A DNA stretch of 64,000 bases. Origin: Laedolimicola ammoniilytica (GTDB lineage Bacteria > Bacillota > Clostridia > Lachnospirales > Lachnospiraceae). The notes beneath the pieces are model-generated. The model did not search any database. It was not told the DNA's origin and was given only the letters and a program-made list of their open reading frames with translations. How positions within the stretch are numbered: the first letter of the stretch is position 1; each line of letters starts with the position of its first letter. Position numbers and translations under genes: made by a program. Where the stretch lies: positions 175,951 to 239,950 of the forward strand of contig NZ_JAOQKC010000003.1 in assembly GCF_025567165.1 (NCBI RefSeq), read 5' to 3'. Positions 43,243 through 52,205 of the stretch are shown piece by piece.

Positions 43243-43839
43243 ATGAAAGCAAGAAGCAAGGCTCTGCTCCTGGCTCTCTGTGCGGTATTGCTTGTGGCCG
43301 TCTCTGTGCTGGGAACCATGGCGTATCTGACCTCAAAGGCCCAAGTAATTACCAACACATTCACCGTGGGAGACATCAACATCGAGCTGACCGAGACCAA
43401 GCCTGAAAGCAGGTCGGCCAAGATCATTCCCGGCGTTGACATTGAGAAAGACCCGAAGGTGACAGTCAAGGCCAACTCCGAAGCCTGCTGGCTATTTGTA
43501 AAGGTTGAGCAGACCGGTACATTCGTCACAGACAAGGTCACTTATTCTGTCATGACCGGAACTGACGGCTGGAAGGCACTGCCTGGTGTTGACGGCGTTT
43601 ACTACCGCGAGGTCGGCGCTGTGACTACTGATACCGACTTTTATGTCCTCACAGGTAACACGGCTCACCCCAACGGTGTTGTCATCGTCAGTGATAAGTT
43701 GACCAAGGCTGAGATTGACACCATTACCGACGGAAATCAACCCAAGCTGACCTTCACGGCCTACGCTGTGCAGAAGGAAGGTATTGACACTGCCGCTGCC
43801 GCATGGGCAAAGGTCAACCCCACCTCCGGCAGTAACTAA
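43243..43839 (+). CDS. TasA/camelysin-like protein 1, SipW-type signal peptide
   Basis: This 198-residue secreted protein has a leader with the SipW pattern GTMAYLTSKAQVITNTFTVG: the cleavage region directly follows the hydrophobic core and is followed by the TasA-like first strand. A beta-rich domain (camelysin/TasA type) ends with VQKEGIDTAAAAWAKV, the family's C-terminal helix. Expected to form fibres or coat the surface. RBS AGGAGG lies 8 bp before the ATG, 59 bp after sipW. Confidence 0.85.
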   Translation: MKARSKALLLALCAVLLVAVSVLGTMAYLTSKAQVITNTFTVGDINIELTETKPESRSAKIIPGVDIEKDPKVTVKANSEACWLFVKVEQTGTFVTDKVTYSVMTGTDGWKALPGVDGVYYREVGAVTTDTDFYVLTGNTAHPNGVVIVSDKLTKAEIDTITDGNQPKLTFTAYAVQKEGIDTAAAAWAKVNPTSGSN

Positions 43840-43847
43840 GTACCTTG

Positions 43848-43863
43848 CTGCGCAGAGGCGCAG
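43848..43863 (+). other. CTGCGC-AGAG-GCGCAG hairpin before TasA-like gene 2
   Basis: A 6-bp GC-rich stem with a tetraloop, about 30 bp before the start. Similar hairpins precede TasA-like genes 3 and 4. Confidence 0.55.
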
Positions 43864-43890
43864 AAATATTATAGAAAAGAGTGAAAGCAA

Positions 43891-44700
43891 ATGAAGAAGA
43901 AACTTACCGCAATTTTCCTGTGTGTCGCTCTTGTTGCCATCGCCATCGTAGGCGCATCTCTGGCGTACTTCACCGACACGAAGTCCGCAACGAATACGTT
44001 CACCGTCGGTAACGTCAAGATCGACCTGATCGAGTCCCGGTTCCACCGCGAGGGCAACGACAACTCCGGCGATACCTCCATCCCCGATCCCACCCAGACC
44101 GCAAGCGGCATGAAGTATGTCACCGACGGCCACAAGGCGTTCACCGATGACGAGATCAAGGCAGACGCCGCGAAATACTCCGAATACATTGCTGAGCGGG
44201 GCAAAAACATGGTTCCCGGCCGTAACTTTGCCAAGTGCCCCTATGTGGTCAACACCGGCGCAAATGATGCTTATGTCCGTATCCGTGTGATGATTCCCCA
44301 CGATGGCGATGTTGATAACGGCGGCATCATCAACGCTATGTTCTGCTCTACTGCCACGAGTTCCGGTGAGTTCCAGCAAGGAGCAAAGGGGGAGAACTGG
44401 CCTGTCGTTGAAATGAACGGCTACACCGGTGACAATGGCCTGAAGTACGATGTCTACACCTTCACACGCACCGAGCCTCTCAAGGCTGGCGCTATGACCG
44501 AGTGGAACGTCTGGAACTTCGTCGGCATTGGCAAGAACGTCACTAATGCGGACATCGAAAAAGCTATCGTGAATGGCGTCATCACTAAGACCAGCAATGG
44601 CGCGCTGAGCCTGAACGTTCTGGTGCAGGCCGACGCCATCCAGTCCGAGGGCTTTAAGAATGCTGCCGCAGCTTGGACTGCTTTCGCCGCACAGAAGTAA
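43891..44700 (+). CDS. TasA/camelysin-like protein 2, SipW-type signal peptide
   Basis: A 269-residue paralogue. The leader ends GASLAYFTDTKSATNTFTVG, a textbook SipW-type signal. The mature domain holds KNMVPGRNFAKCPYVVNTGA (about 110) and the terminal block VLVQADAIQSEGFKNAAAAW. It has a single Cys in a conserved KCPYV motif. The next gene is a close paralogue whose first ~95 bp are almost identical in DNA. RBS is weak (GAGTGAAAG). Confidence 0.88.
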   Translation: MKKKLTAIFLCVALVAIAIVGASLAYFTDTKSATNTFTVGNVKIDLIESRFHREGNDNSGDTSIPDPTQTASGMKYVTDGHKAFTDDEIKADAAKYSEYIAERGKNMVPGRNFAKCPYVVNTGANDAYVRIRVMIPHDGDVDNGGIINAMFCSTATSSGEFQQGAKGENWPVVEMNGYTGDNGLKYDVYTFTRTEPLKAGAMTEWNVWNFVGIGKNVTNADIEKAIVNGVITKTSNGALSLNVLVQADAIQSEGFKNAAAAWTAFAAQK

Positions 44701-44756
44701 TTGCCTTTCGCGCGCCACGCGGCTTTTTTGAAAGGCTGTGTCAATGAGTTTCCCCC

Positions 44757-44772
44757 CTGCGCAGGGGCGCAG
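44757..44772 (+). other. CTGCGC-AGGG-GCGCAG hairpin before TasA-like gene 3
   Basis: The same stem sequence as at 43848 with a different loop, 36 bp before the gene. Confidence 0.55.
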
Positions 44773-44807
44773 AGAAAATATCACTACATAAAAGGAGCAA
44801 AGCAAAC

Positions 44808-45623
44808 ATGAAAAAGAAACTGACCGCAATTTTCCTGTGTGTCGCTCTTGTCGCCATCGCCATCGTAGGCGCATCTCTGGCGTACTTCACCGACACGAAG
44901 TCCGCAACGAATACCTTCACCGTGGGCAATGTCAAGATCGACCTGATCGAGTCCAAGTTCCACCGTACCGGCAGTGATAACTCCGGCGATACGTCCCTTC
45001 ACGATCCCACCACAAAGGCGGCAGGCATGGAGTTCATCCCGGACGGCTGGACTATCTTCACCGATGACGAGATCAAGAATGACGCCAAGACCTATGCGAC
45101 CGACTACCTGGCTGTGAAGGGCGAGAACATGGTTCCCGGCCGCGGCGTTGCCAAGTGCCCCTACGTCATCAACACCGGAGCGAACGACGCTTACATCCGC
45201 GTCCGTGTGATGGTCCCCTCCGCAGCCAACAATGACTTTGTTGCCGTGAAGGACGGCGGCGTGATCACCAACCAGTGGTGCACCACCGCCATAAAGAACG
45301 GTGAGTTCATCGATGGCAAGGGCGGCGGCTGGAACAATGCTCCTGCGATTGAACGGAATGTTGAAAAGGACGGTATGAAGTACGACGTTTACACCTTCAC
45401 CCGCATTGAGCCCCTGAAGGCCGGCAAGATGACCGAGTGGAACGTCTGGAACTTCATCGGCATCAACAAGGATGCTACCAGCGCTGATATCCAGAAGGCC
45501 ATCGATGCCGGCGCCATCACTGCAACGGGCGATACCGTGACCCTGAACGTTCTGGTCGAGGCCGACGCCATCCAGGCCGAGGGCTTTGCAGACGCTGCTG
45601 CGGCTTGGGCTGCATTTAAGTAA
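44808..45623 (+). CDS. TasA/camelysin-like protein 3, SipW-type signal peptide
   Basis: A 271-residue close paralogue of the preceding gene: identical leader residues (ASLAYFTDTKSATNTFTVG), the motif GVAKCPYVINTGANDAYIRV, a TEWNVWNFIGI block and the same end VLVEADAIQAEGFADAAAAW. Divergence concentrates in the middle (about residues 60-180), as expected for surface-exposed loops. RBS AAAGGAG. Two similar major subunits could form mixed or alternative fibres. Confidence 0.88.
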   Translation: MKKKLTAIFLCVALVAIAIVGASLAYFTDTKSATNTFTVGNVKIDLIESKFHRTGSDNSGDTSLHDPTTKAAGMEFIPDGWTIFTDDEIKNDAKTYATDYLAVKGENMVPGRGVAKCPYVINTGANDAYIRVRVMVPSAANNDFVAVKDGGVITNQWCTTAIKNGEFIDGKGGGWNNAPAIERNVEKDGMKYDVYTFTRIEPLKAGKMTEWNVWNFIGINKDATSADIQKAIDAGAITATGDTVTLNVLVEADAIQAEGFADAAAAWAAFK

Positions 45624-45665
45624 TTCACTTTGGCGCGGCTTTGAAACGGCTGCGTTATTTCCCGC

Positions 45666-45735
45666 ATGGTCTGCGCCCTTTGGGGCGCAGACCATATGAG
45701 AGCACCCGGCAGGACCGGATGTTCTCATATGGTCT
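45666..45735 (+). promoter_or_regulatory. Pair of mutually exclusive hairpins before TasA-like gene 4
   Basis: Stem 1: ATGGTCTGCGCCC (45666) with GGGCGCAGACCAT (45683). Stem 2: AGACCATATGAGA (45689) with TCTCATATGGTCT (45723). Both are perfect 13-bp stems and share 45689-45695, so only one can form at a time. Confidence 0.6.
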
Positions 45736-45806
45736 GATAAAGCCATACGGCTTCGTTTTTGATCCGAGAGCGGATCTTTCGAATATAATTTGAGAGGAGC
45801 AGGACA

Positions 45807-46358
45807 ATGAAGCGAAAATTGTTGATTCTGTCGGTGCTGGCCATCTGCCTTGCCACGCTCGCCGCCGGAACCATTGCGTACTTTAACTCTGAGGGAAAGG
45901 CGCATAACGTCATCACCACCGGCGGCGTGGAAATTGCCGTGCAGGAATGGGCGGACGAGGCGAAAACCACGCCCTTTGAAGATCTGACCGGTGTGATGCC
46001 CAATACCACCGTCACCAAAATCGCAGAGATCAAAAACACCGGCGCATCCGATGCGTGGGTGCGGGTAAAGGTGGAAAAGAACATCAAGCTTCAGGGTGAG
46101 GGTACGCCGGATACGTCTCTGGTGGAGCTGACGCGCAGCGCCAGCCACTGGACGGAAAAGGACGGCTACTATTATTATACTAAGCCTCTGAAGCCTGGAG
46201 AAGTCACTGCGCCGATTTTCACCGCTGTGACCTTCAATGCCAATATGGGCAACGAGTACCAGAACGCGACGGCGACGGTGGATGTTTTCGCACAGGCTGT
46301 ACAGACCGCCAACAACGGTGCGACCGTCATGGACGCGCAGGGTTGGCCGAGAGCGTAA
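45807..46358 (+). CDS. TasA/camelysin-like protein 4, SipW-type signal peptide
   Basis: A 183-residue secreted protein whose leader ends AAGTIAYFNSEGKAHNVITT, the SipW pattern. The body is a single beta-rich domain (NTTVTKIAEIKNTGASDAWV) and the end is VDVFAQAVQTANN...GWPRA. It is shorter than proteins 2 and 3 and may be a minor or capping subunit, by analogy with TapA; this is inference. RBS GAGAGGAG. The adhesin gene follows after 15 bp. Confidence 0.85.
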   Translation: MKRKLLILSVLAICLATLAAGTIAYFNSEGKAHNVITTGGVEIAVQEWADEAKTTPFEDLTGVMPNTTVTKIAEIKNTGASDAWVRVKVEKNIKLQGEGTPDTSLVELTRSASHWTEKDGYYYYTKPLKPGEVTAPIFTAVTFNANMGNEYQNATATVDVFAQAVQTANNGATVMDAQGWPRA

Positions 46359-46373
46359 GGAGGACGAGAGCAT

Positions 46374-49300
46374 ATGAGAAGCAAAAAAGTTATCGCGCTG
46401 CTGATCAGTCTTACGCTGCTCGTCAGCATCGCGATTCCCGGCACGCTGGCGCTTTCTACCGATCAGACCTCCAGCAACGGCACGATTGAGGTTCCCACCG
46501 AGACCACGACTCCCGCACCGGAAGCGCAGCAGGAGCAGAAAGACCAGAACGAGCAGAAAGACCAGAAAGACCAGAACGAGCAGGAAAACAACTGCACCTG
46601 CGGCAGCACCGACGGCACGGTACCGGAAACAACGGTACCGGAGACCGGGACCGCAGCATCCGAACAGCCGGAGGCGCCCATGGAGCAGAAGCCGGTTTCC
46701 ACGGATGAGAGATACACCGTTTCCTTTGACCTGGGCGGCGGAATTCTGACGGCCCGAGGAGTGGACCGCAGCGTCACTGCGGCTCCGGGGGAGACCATTA
46801 CCCTGCCGGGGGCACCGGAAAAGGAAGATCGGACCTTTACGGGGTGGTTGTCTGCCAAGAGCGGGGAAACCTATCAGGCGGAAGCCGCCTATGAAGTCAC
46901 GGATGACGATACCCTGACGGCCCAGTGGAATATGCTCCAGGTGCTGGGGGTAAACACGGAGCCGGAGAACAGCAACACCCTGAGCGGGATGGACTGTGTG
47001 GTGGAGGCCGTTTCCGAGACGGAGCAGGAAAGCGTGGAATCCGCCGTGAATACGGCCCTAGGCGGCGACGCCGTGGGGACCCTGAACGTGCTGGCGGCGG
47101 ATATCAGCTTCCTGGATGAAAGCGGCAGGTCGTTGGAGCCCGCAGAGGGCGAGACCGTCCCCGTGACGCTGACGGTGCCCGAGGGTCAAATCGACGAGGA
47201 CGCTGCATTCCTGGTGGTCTACCATATGGTAGAGCGGGAGGACGGCAGCTATTATGCCGAGCCGGTGCAGTATGCACCCCGTGGGAAGGGAGACCAGAAG
47301 ATCCGCTTCGGGACCACGGCCTTTTCCATCTATGCGGTGGCGGCCGTCGGCAAGAAGGCGGGAGACGCGGGCTCCTTCGAGATTCGGACCGACGGGACCG
47401 AAACGGTCTATTACGAGATCGAGGAAGAACAGAGCAAGGTGTTCTTTTTCCAGGACGACAATGCGGCAGATTACACGTATCATCGGTACACCTGGACCGT
47501 GAAGGATAATAACGATACCGTTCGGGCTTATTCGACATCCATCTATTTCCAGAACGAGGGTTCCACATCGGACAAAAAAAATAGCTATCAGTATCCCTGG
47601 CTGTCCCTGGACGCTCTGCGGCCGGGCGTGGTGACGCTGGCGGTGGACTACTACTGCTACAACGGCAGCGACTGGTGGTATCCCAGCGGGACTGTGGCTT
47701 CCGGCACGGTAGAGATCAAGCTGGCCGTTACGGCGAAGGAAAACGGCCTGGCCATTGAGAACCATATCCCGGAAAACGGCACGCTAAAGCCGGTTTGGCG
47801 GGATGCTGCGTCCAATGTTGCGCCGGATCGCTATGTGTGGACCAAGGAATTTTACCATACCTATAACCAGGGCGACGATTCATCCGAAGGCCACCGGGGC
47901 AAGGGCATCATTGACGACGACGCGGTGCTGGAGGACGGCAGCATCAACGTGGCCATTGACGCCGGCGGCATCGCCCAGGAACAGGATTCCGCAGGAAACG
48001 ACATCCTGTGCATGAAGATCTATACCTGCACGGCGTATGACAAGGACGGAAACGTGTTGGGCACCGCTACTCACCGGGTGGAATACGGCGAGGACGTGCT
48101 GAACGGCAGCTTTGAATATCCGAAGATCCCCTCGGGATCCAGCTATGCCTTTGCCAACGGAACCAGGCAGCTGTTCTGGCGGTCTACGGCCCCGGGCAGC
48201 GGCGCCTATCTGGGAATGGACGTGGAGCTGGGCAACGACACGAGCGGAAATCCCTATCTGAACGGAGGCAAGGCCAACGACGGCACCCAGTTCGCGGAGT
48301 TGAACGCAGAGAAGGTGGGCACCCTGTACCAGGACGTGCTGACGGCCCCCGGGGCTACGCTGTCCTGGTCCTTCGGACACCGGAGCCGCAAGAACACCAC
48401 TACTAACGTGATGTATCTGGTCATTGCCTCCACCAAGGACGCCCAGAACGTGACCAATCAGGCCCAGATCAACGCCTTGATCAAAAACTTTCAGGCCGAC
48501 GGGGTCAGCGTGAGCTATAACGGCGGAACCTACACCATGTGGAAATTCGAGGGCAACCCCGATTACTGGCAGGAGCACTCCGGCAGCTATACGGTGCCGG
48601 ACGGTCAGTATGCCACCCGGTTCTTCTTTGCCTCCGCCAGCGGCAGCACCACCGGCAATCTGATCGACGGGATCCACTTCAACGAGGTCCAGCAGTATTT
48701 CATTGAGTATTATCTCAACGGCGAATTGCAGGAGAGTCTGACCCAGGCCTCCCATGCGGATCTGGATAGCATCATTACGCCGGCCCACAGCGAAGACAAG
48801 GCCCTGGAGAATGCGGTCCTGACAAGCTCCACCATCAACGACGTGAATTACGGGGGCGTGACCCTGAGCATCAAGGCCAGAAAGACCGTGGACGCCAAAT
48901 ATGAGGGATGCCGAAACGTGCTGCGGCTGTACTACACCACCGGCACGGCGTCCGTGCGGAAGATTGTAGAGATCGAAGGCTGGGACGACCTGAGCGATGA
49001 GGAAAAGGCCATGATTTGGGGGCCCGGCGGATACACCGCCAGCTTCCAGCTCTATGACGGTGATCAGGTGGTGGCCACGGCCTCCATGACCATCGACCTG
49101 GACGAATACGCCCAGAAGACCGCCGTGGCTGTGTTTAAGGACGCAGAGCATCCCACCAAGAATTTCGCTCCGAAGAAGAACCACAGCTATCGGGTGGTGG
49201 AGGGGGACTCCGACACCGCCAATGGAGCCGCTCAAGTGTATGTGCAGGAGACCACCTACGATCCCGTAGCGGGGGACGGAACCGGCGGCAACATGAAAAC

Positions 49301-49682
49301 GGACGGGTCCGGTACCGGATCCTGTACGGTGAAAAACAGCTACCGTATGGTGCTGACGACCCTGACCATCCGGAAGGAGGGCTGGGAGACCATCGACGAG
49401 AACCAGAGCTTCCTCTTTGACGTCACCGGCCCGGACGGATACTCCAAGCGCGTTGTGATCAACGGCAACGGCTCCGTGACCATCAAGGGGCTGAAGATCG
49501 GCAGCACCTACACCGTCACGGAAGTAACCGGCTGGAGCTGGCGGTACACGCCGAACAGTGAACCAAAGTTAATCACCTTGAAGGCCACTGGGGAAAACAG
49601 CGTCAAATTCGCAAATACCCGCAGCAGCACAAAGTGGCTGGACGGCAATGCGTACTGCAAGAATGAATTTAAGAACAAATGA
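46374..49682 (+). CDS. Large multidomain surface adhesin with SipW-like leader
   Basis: A 1102-residue secreted protein. The leader ends IPGTLALSTDQTSSNG, in the same register as the SipW-type signals next to it. Then come a Gln/Glu/Asp/Lys low-complexity spacer (about 43-65), an InlB/Listeria-Bacteroides-like repeat (about 103-182, VSFDLGGGILTARG to TLTAQW), beta-rich domains, a jelly-roll-like region (about 575-770), and a Cna-B/SpaA-like terminal domain (about 995-1085). There is no sorting signal or membrane anchor, so it may be held by the TasA-like fibres. Stop overlaps the region of the next RBS. Confidence 0.82.
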   Translation: MRSKKVIALLISLTLLVSIAIPGTLALSTDQTSSNGTIEVPTETTTPAPEAQQEQKDQNEQKDQKDQNEQENNCTCGSTDGTVPETTVPETGTAASEQPEAPMEQKPVSTDERYTVSFDLGGGILTARGVDRSVTAAPGETITLPGAPEKEDRTFTGWLSAKSGETYQAEAAYEVTDDDTLTAQWNMLQVLGVNTEPENSNTLSGMDCVVEAVSETEQESVESAVNTALGGDAVGTLNVLAADISFLDESGRSLEPAEGETVPVTLTVPEGQIDEDAAFLVVYHMVEREDGSYYAEPVQYAPRGKGDQKIRFGTTAFSIYAVAAVGKKAGDAGSFEIRTDGTETVYYEIEEEQSKVFFFQDDNAADYTYHRYTWTVKDNNDTVRAYSTSIYFQNEGSTSDKKNSYQYPWLSLDALRPGVVTLAVDYYCYNGSDWWYPSGTVASGTVEIKLAVTAKENGLAIENHIPENGTLKPVWRDAASNVAPDRYVWTKEFYHTYNQGDDSSEGHRGKGIIDDDAVLEDGSINVAIDAGGIAQEQDSAGNDILCMKIYTCTAYDKDGNVLGTATHRVEYGEDVLNGSFEYPKIPSGSSYAFANGTRQLFWRSTAPGSGAYLGMDVELGNDTSGNPYLNGGKANDGTQFAELNAEKVGTLYQDVLTAPGATLSWSFGHRSRKNTTTNVMYLVIASTKDAQNVTNQAQINALIKNFQADGVSVSYNGGTYTMWKFEGNPDYWQEHSGSYTVPDGQYATRFFFASASGSTTGNLIDGIHFNEVQQYFIEYYLNGELQESLTQASHADLDSIITPAHSEDKALENAVLTSSTINDVNYGGVTLSIKARKTVDAKYEGCRNVLRLYYTTGTASVRKIVEIEGWDDLSDEEKAMIWGPGGYTASFQLYDGDQVVATASMTIDLDEYAQKTAVAVFKDAEHPTKNFAPKKNHSYRVVEGDSDTANGAAQVYVQETTYDPVAGDGTGGNMKTDGSGTGSCTVKNSYRMVLTTLTIRKEGWETIDENQSFLFDVTGPDGYSKRVVINGNGSVTIKGLKIGSTYTVTEVTGWSWRYTPNSEPKLITLKATGENSVKFANTRSSTKWLDGNAYCKNEFKNK

Positions 49683-49699
49683 GAAAGGAGGCGGCAAAT

Positions 49700-50290
49700 A
49701 TGTATCAGAGAGAACATTTTCATGACAAACGTAAACCAAACATTCGTCTGAACAGGACGGCGGTTCTGATTATGGCCGTCCTCCTGCTCCTCGGCGCGGC
49801 GGTTGGCTCTACCGTCGCGTTCCTGATCGACAAAACCGCGCCTGTGGAAAACTCCTTCGAGTATGCCAAGGTTTCCTGCGAAGTGACGGAGAATTTCGCG
49901 AATAACGAGAAGGACAACGTACGGGTCAAGAATATCGGCACCACTGACGCCTACATTCGGGCGACCTATGTTGTAAACTGGGTCGATGCGCAGGGAAATA
50001 TTGCCTCCTCCGATCCGGCGGGATATAAATATACCCTGACGGCAAACCTTAACAACAGCTGGACAAAGGGTTCGGACGGATATTTCTACTATACATCGCC
50101 CATCGCCCCCGGCGATTCAACGCAGGGCAGTCTGCTAACCTGTACGGTCACATACCCGGATAATCCGGAGTACACCCTTTCTGTCGAGGTTCTGGCGGAA
50201 GCCATCCAGAGCACCCCGGATAATGCCGTGCAAGAGGCGTGGGGCGTGAGCATTTCACAGGGCAGCGTGACTGCCTATTCCGGCAATTAA
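49700..50290 (+). CDS. TasA/camelysin-like protein 5, SipW-type signal peptide
   Basis: This 196-residue protein has a basic N-terminus, a hydrophobic helix and GSTVAFLIDKTAPVENSFEY, a variant SipW leader. The domain contains VRVKNIGTTDAYIRATYVVN and the end block SVEVLAEAIQSTPDNAV. ATG 49700 is preferred because AAAGGAGG lies 8 bp before it; ATG 49679 overlaps the adhesin stop without an RBS of its own. It is separated from the other four by the adhesin gene. Confidence 0.85.
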   Translation: MYQREHFHDKRKPNIRLNRTAVLIMAVLLLLGAAVGSTVAFLIDKTAPVENSFEYAKVSCEVTENFANNEKDNVRVKNIGTTDAYIRATYVVNWVDAQGNIASSDPAGYKYTLTANLNNSWTKGSDGYFYYTSPIAPGDSTQGSLLTCTVTYPDNPEYTLSVEVLAEAIQSTPDNAVQEAWGVSISQGSVTAYSGN

Positions 50291-50302
50291 GGGGGTGGCA
50301 AT

Positions 50303-51544
50303 ATGAAAAAGTCATGTAGAGCGATATGCTCGCTGGTTCTGATGCTGCTCGTAGTGATGAGTATGTCAGTAACGGCCTTTGCAGCGGCTCCTTCCATCAC
50401 GTTTGAAGGGTTCTCAAAAGGTTTTGACTTCCAGCCCGGCAGCGAGTACACGCAGACCGATCTGTTCGGCAGCTTTAAGAACGTCATGCCCGGCGATACC
50501 GTGACGGAGACCATCACCTTCACCAATTCCGCTGCCGACTGCGATTTCGTGAATCTCTACATGAGAGCCGAAGCCCATGACGAGACGGCAAATCCTCTGA
50601 GCCCCAAGGTTGCAGAGAAAGAAACCGCCGCCACCATGACGGAGTTCCTGTCCAAGCTCTCTATGAAGGTCTGGAACGGCACAGAGCTGATCTATGACGC
50701 TTCTCCCGACCAATTGGACGGCCTGAAAACCAACAAATTCCTCGGCACCTTCCGCACCGGCGAGACGGCAACACTGAAAGTTGAACTTGCCGTGCCGATT
50801 GAGCTGGACAATAAGTTTGCAAACCGCGTGGGCGAAGTAGACTGGATTTTCCATGTGGAGGCGTACAACGAAAGCCAGCTATCTGTCCGCAAGGTCTGGT
50901 CTGACGGCAACGCAAACCACACCGGTGAAAGTATCACAGTCAACCTGCTCAAGGATGGCAGGGTGGAGCGCTCTCAGGTGCTGAACGCCGAAAACGGCTG
51001 GGCTTACACCTTTGACCGGCTTCTGGAAGGACATACATGGACTGTCGAGGAGACTAACGTTCCTGCCAACTACACTGTCAGCTACAGCACGGTTGGTACA
51101 ATGACCACCATCACCAACACCCGGAATTATACGCCGCCTACGCCACCAACACCGCCCACACCTCCGACCTCTCCGCTGGATATCACCGTGTATAAGGTGT
51201 GGAGCAGCGACGACGGGAAAGAGCGCCCGGATTCCGTGACCGTGACGCTTTATAACGGTGAAACGGCCTATGATACCGTTCGCCTCGGCGCATGGAATAA
51301 CTGGAGCTATTCATGGAAAGACATGAACGCCTACGGCAACTGGCAGGTCATTGAAACCAACATTCCCAAGGGCTATGTTCCCTCCTACCACGTCAGCGAA
51401 GGCGTTGTGACCATCACCAACACCCGCAGCCTGATCCAGACCGGTCAGCTCAACTGGCCCATCTGGGTGCTTGGCGGCGCGGGACTTGTCCTTGTTGCTC
51501 TCGGCGGGGCGATGTTGGTGAAAAAAAAGAAGCATAATGCCTAA
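50303..51544 (+). CDS. Cna-B repeat protein with sortase-type C-terminal anchor
   Basis: A 413-residue protein with an ordinary Sec signal peptide ending VTAFA-AAP, an N-terminal beta domain (about 30-190), a Cna-B domain (about 195-275), a PPTPPTPPTPPTSP linker, a second Cna-B domain (about 293-375), and a sorting region: SLIQTGQLNWP followed by a hydrophobic helix and KKKKHNA. The QTGQ motif is a non-LPxTG signal of the kind used by class B/D-like clostridial sortases. The next gene encodes a sortase and overlaps its end. Confidence 0.88.
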   Translation: MKKSCRAICSLVLMLLVVMSMSVTAFAAAPSITFEGFSKGFDFQPGSEYTQTDLFGSFKNVMPGDTVTETITFTNSAADCDFVNLYMRAEAHDETANPLSPKVAEKETAATMTEFLSKLSMKVWNGTELIYDASPDQLDGLKTNKFLGTFRTGETATLKVELAVPIELDNKFANRVGEVDWIFHVEAYNESQLSVRKVWSDGNANHTGESITVNLLKDGRVERSQVLNAENGWAYTFDRLLEGHTWTVEETNVPANYTVSYSTVGTMTTITNTRNYTPPTPPTPPTPPTSPLDITVYKVWSSDDGKERPDSVTVTLYNGETAYDTVRLGAWNNWSYSWKDMNAYGNWQVIETNIPKGYVPSYHVSEGVVTITNTRSLIQTGQLNWPIWVLGGAGLVLVALGGAMLVKKKKHNA

Positions 51545-52205
51545 AAAAACGGGCATTGCCATCGTAGCAGTGGGAGCAGCGCTGATCCTGTCGGCGCTGC
51601 TCCTTCTCCTGTATAACCGCTATGAGGACGCGCACGCCGGTCAGGAAGCCGAGAGCCTGCTGGCGAGCGTGGAAGCGGCTATCTCTGCGCAAGCCACGGA
51701 CACACCTGCTGCGACCGCACCAAACAGGCCGGACGCCTCGAAGATCCTTGCTCCAACGCCTCTTGACCCGGAAATGCCAGTGGTCGTGCTGGACGGCTAT
51801 GAATATGTGGGCTACGTGGAGATTCCGGCACTGGGGCTGAAGCTGCCGGTCATGTCCGAATGGGACTATACGAGGCTAAAAGTTGCACCCTGCCGCCAGT
51901 TCGGCTCCTCCCGCACGGATGATCTGGTGATCGCCGCGCACAACTATGAGAATCATTTCGGGCGGCTGAAGGAGCTGTCAGAGGGCGATACCGTTATTTT
52001 TACGGACATGGAGGGCGTTGTAAACACCTATTCCGTTAAGAAGATTGAAACGTTGAACCCGAACGAGGTAGATGCGGTGCAAAACAGCGGGTACGCCCTT
52101 GTGCTCTATACCTGCACCAAGGGCGGCAAGACGCGGGTGACGGTGTTCTGTGACCGGGTAAAGGTGATTACACCCTCTCCGTCTCCGACACAGGTGGAAA
52201 AATGA
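51537..52205 (+). CDS. Sortase dedicated to the surface cassette
   Basis: A 222-residue transpeptidase with an N-terminal transmembrane helix (about 5-25), a Thr/Ala/Pro linker and a sortase domain (about 80-215). Catalytic His lies in VIAAHNYENHF (about 137), Cys in LYTCTKGG (about 189) and Arg in KTRVTVFCDRV (about 199). It joins the Cna-B protein, and possibly others, to peptidoglycan or to each other. The gene overlaps its probable substrate gene by 8 bp. Confidence 0.92.
   Translation: MPKKTGIAIVAVGAALILSALLLLLYNRYEDAHAGQEAESLLASVEAAISAQATDTPAATAPNRPDASKILAPTPLDPEMPVVVLDGYEYVGYVEIPALGLKLPVMSEWDYTRLKVAPCRQFGSSRTDDLVIAAHNYENHFGRLKELSEGDTVIFTDMEGVVNTYSVKKIETLNPNEVDAVQNSGYALVLYTCTKGGKTRVTVFCDRVKVITPSPSPTQVEK

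Noticed and set aside
43492..46373. Long minus-strand open frames (460 and 529 codons) opposite the TasA-like genes
   Set aside because: They are antisense to well-supported secreted proteins, lack ribosome binding sites and family motifs, and result from codon bias in the coding strand.
47880..49235. A 451-codon minus-strand open frame within the adhesin gene
   Set aside because: Antisense shadow; the plus strand encodes recognisable adhesin domains in a single uninterrupted frame.
51130..51172. Short tandem CCNCCNAC repeats suggestive of a CRISPR or minisatellite
   Set aside because: They encode the PPTPPT linker of the Cna-B protein, with no spacer structure.
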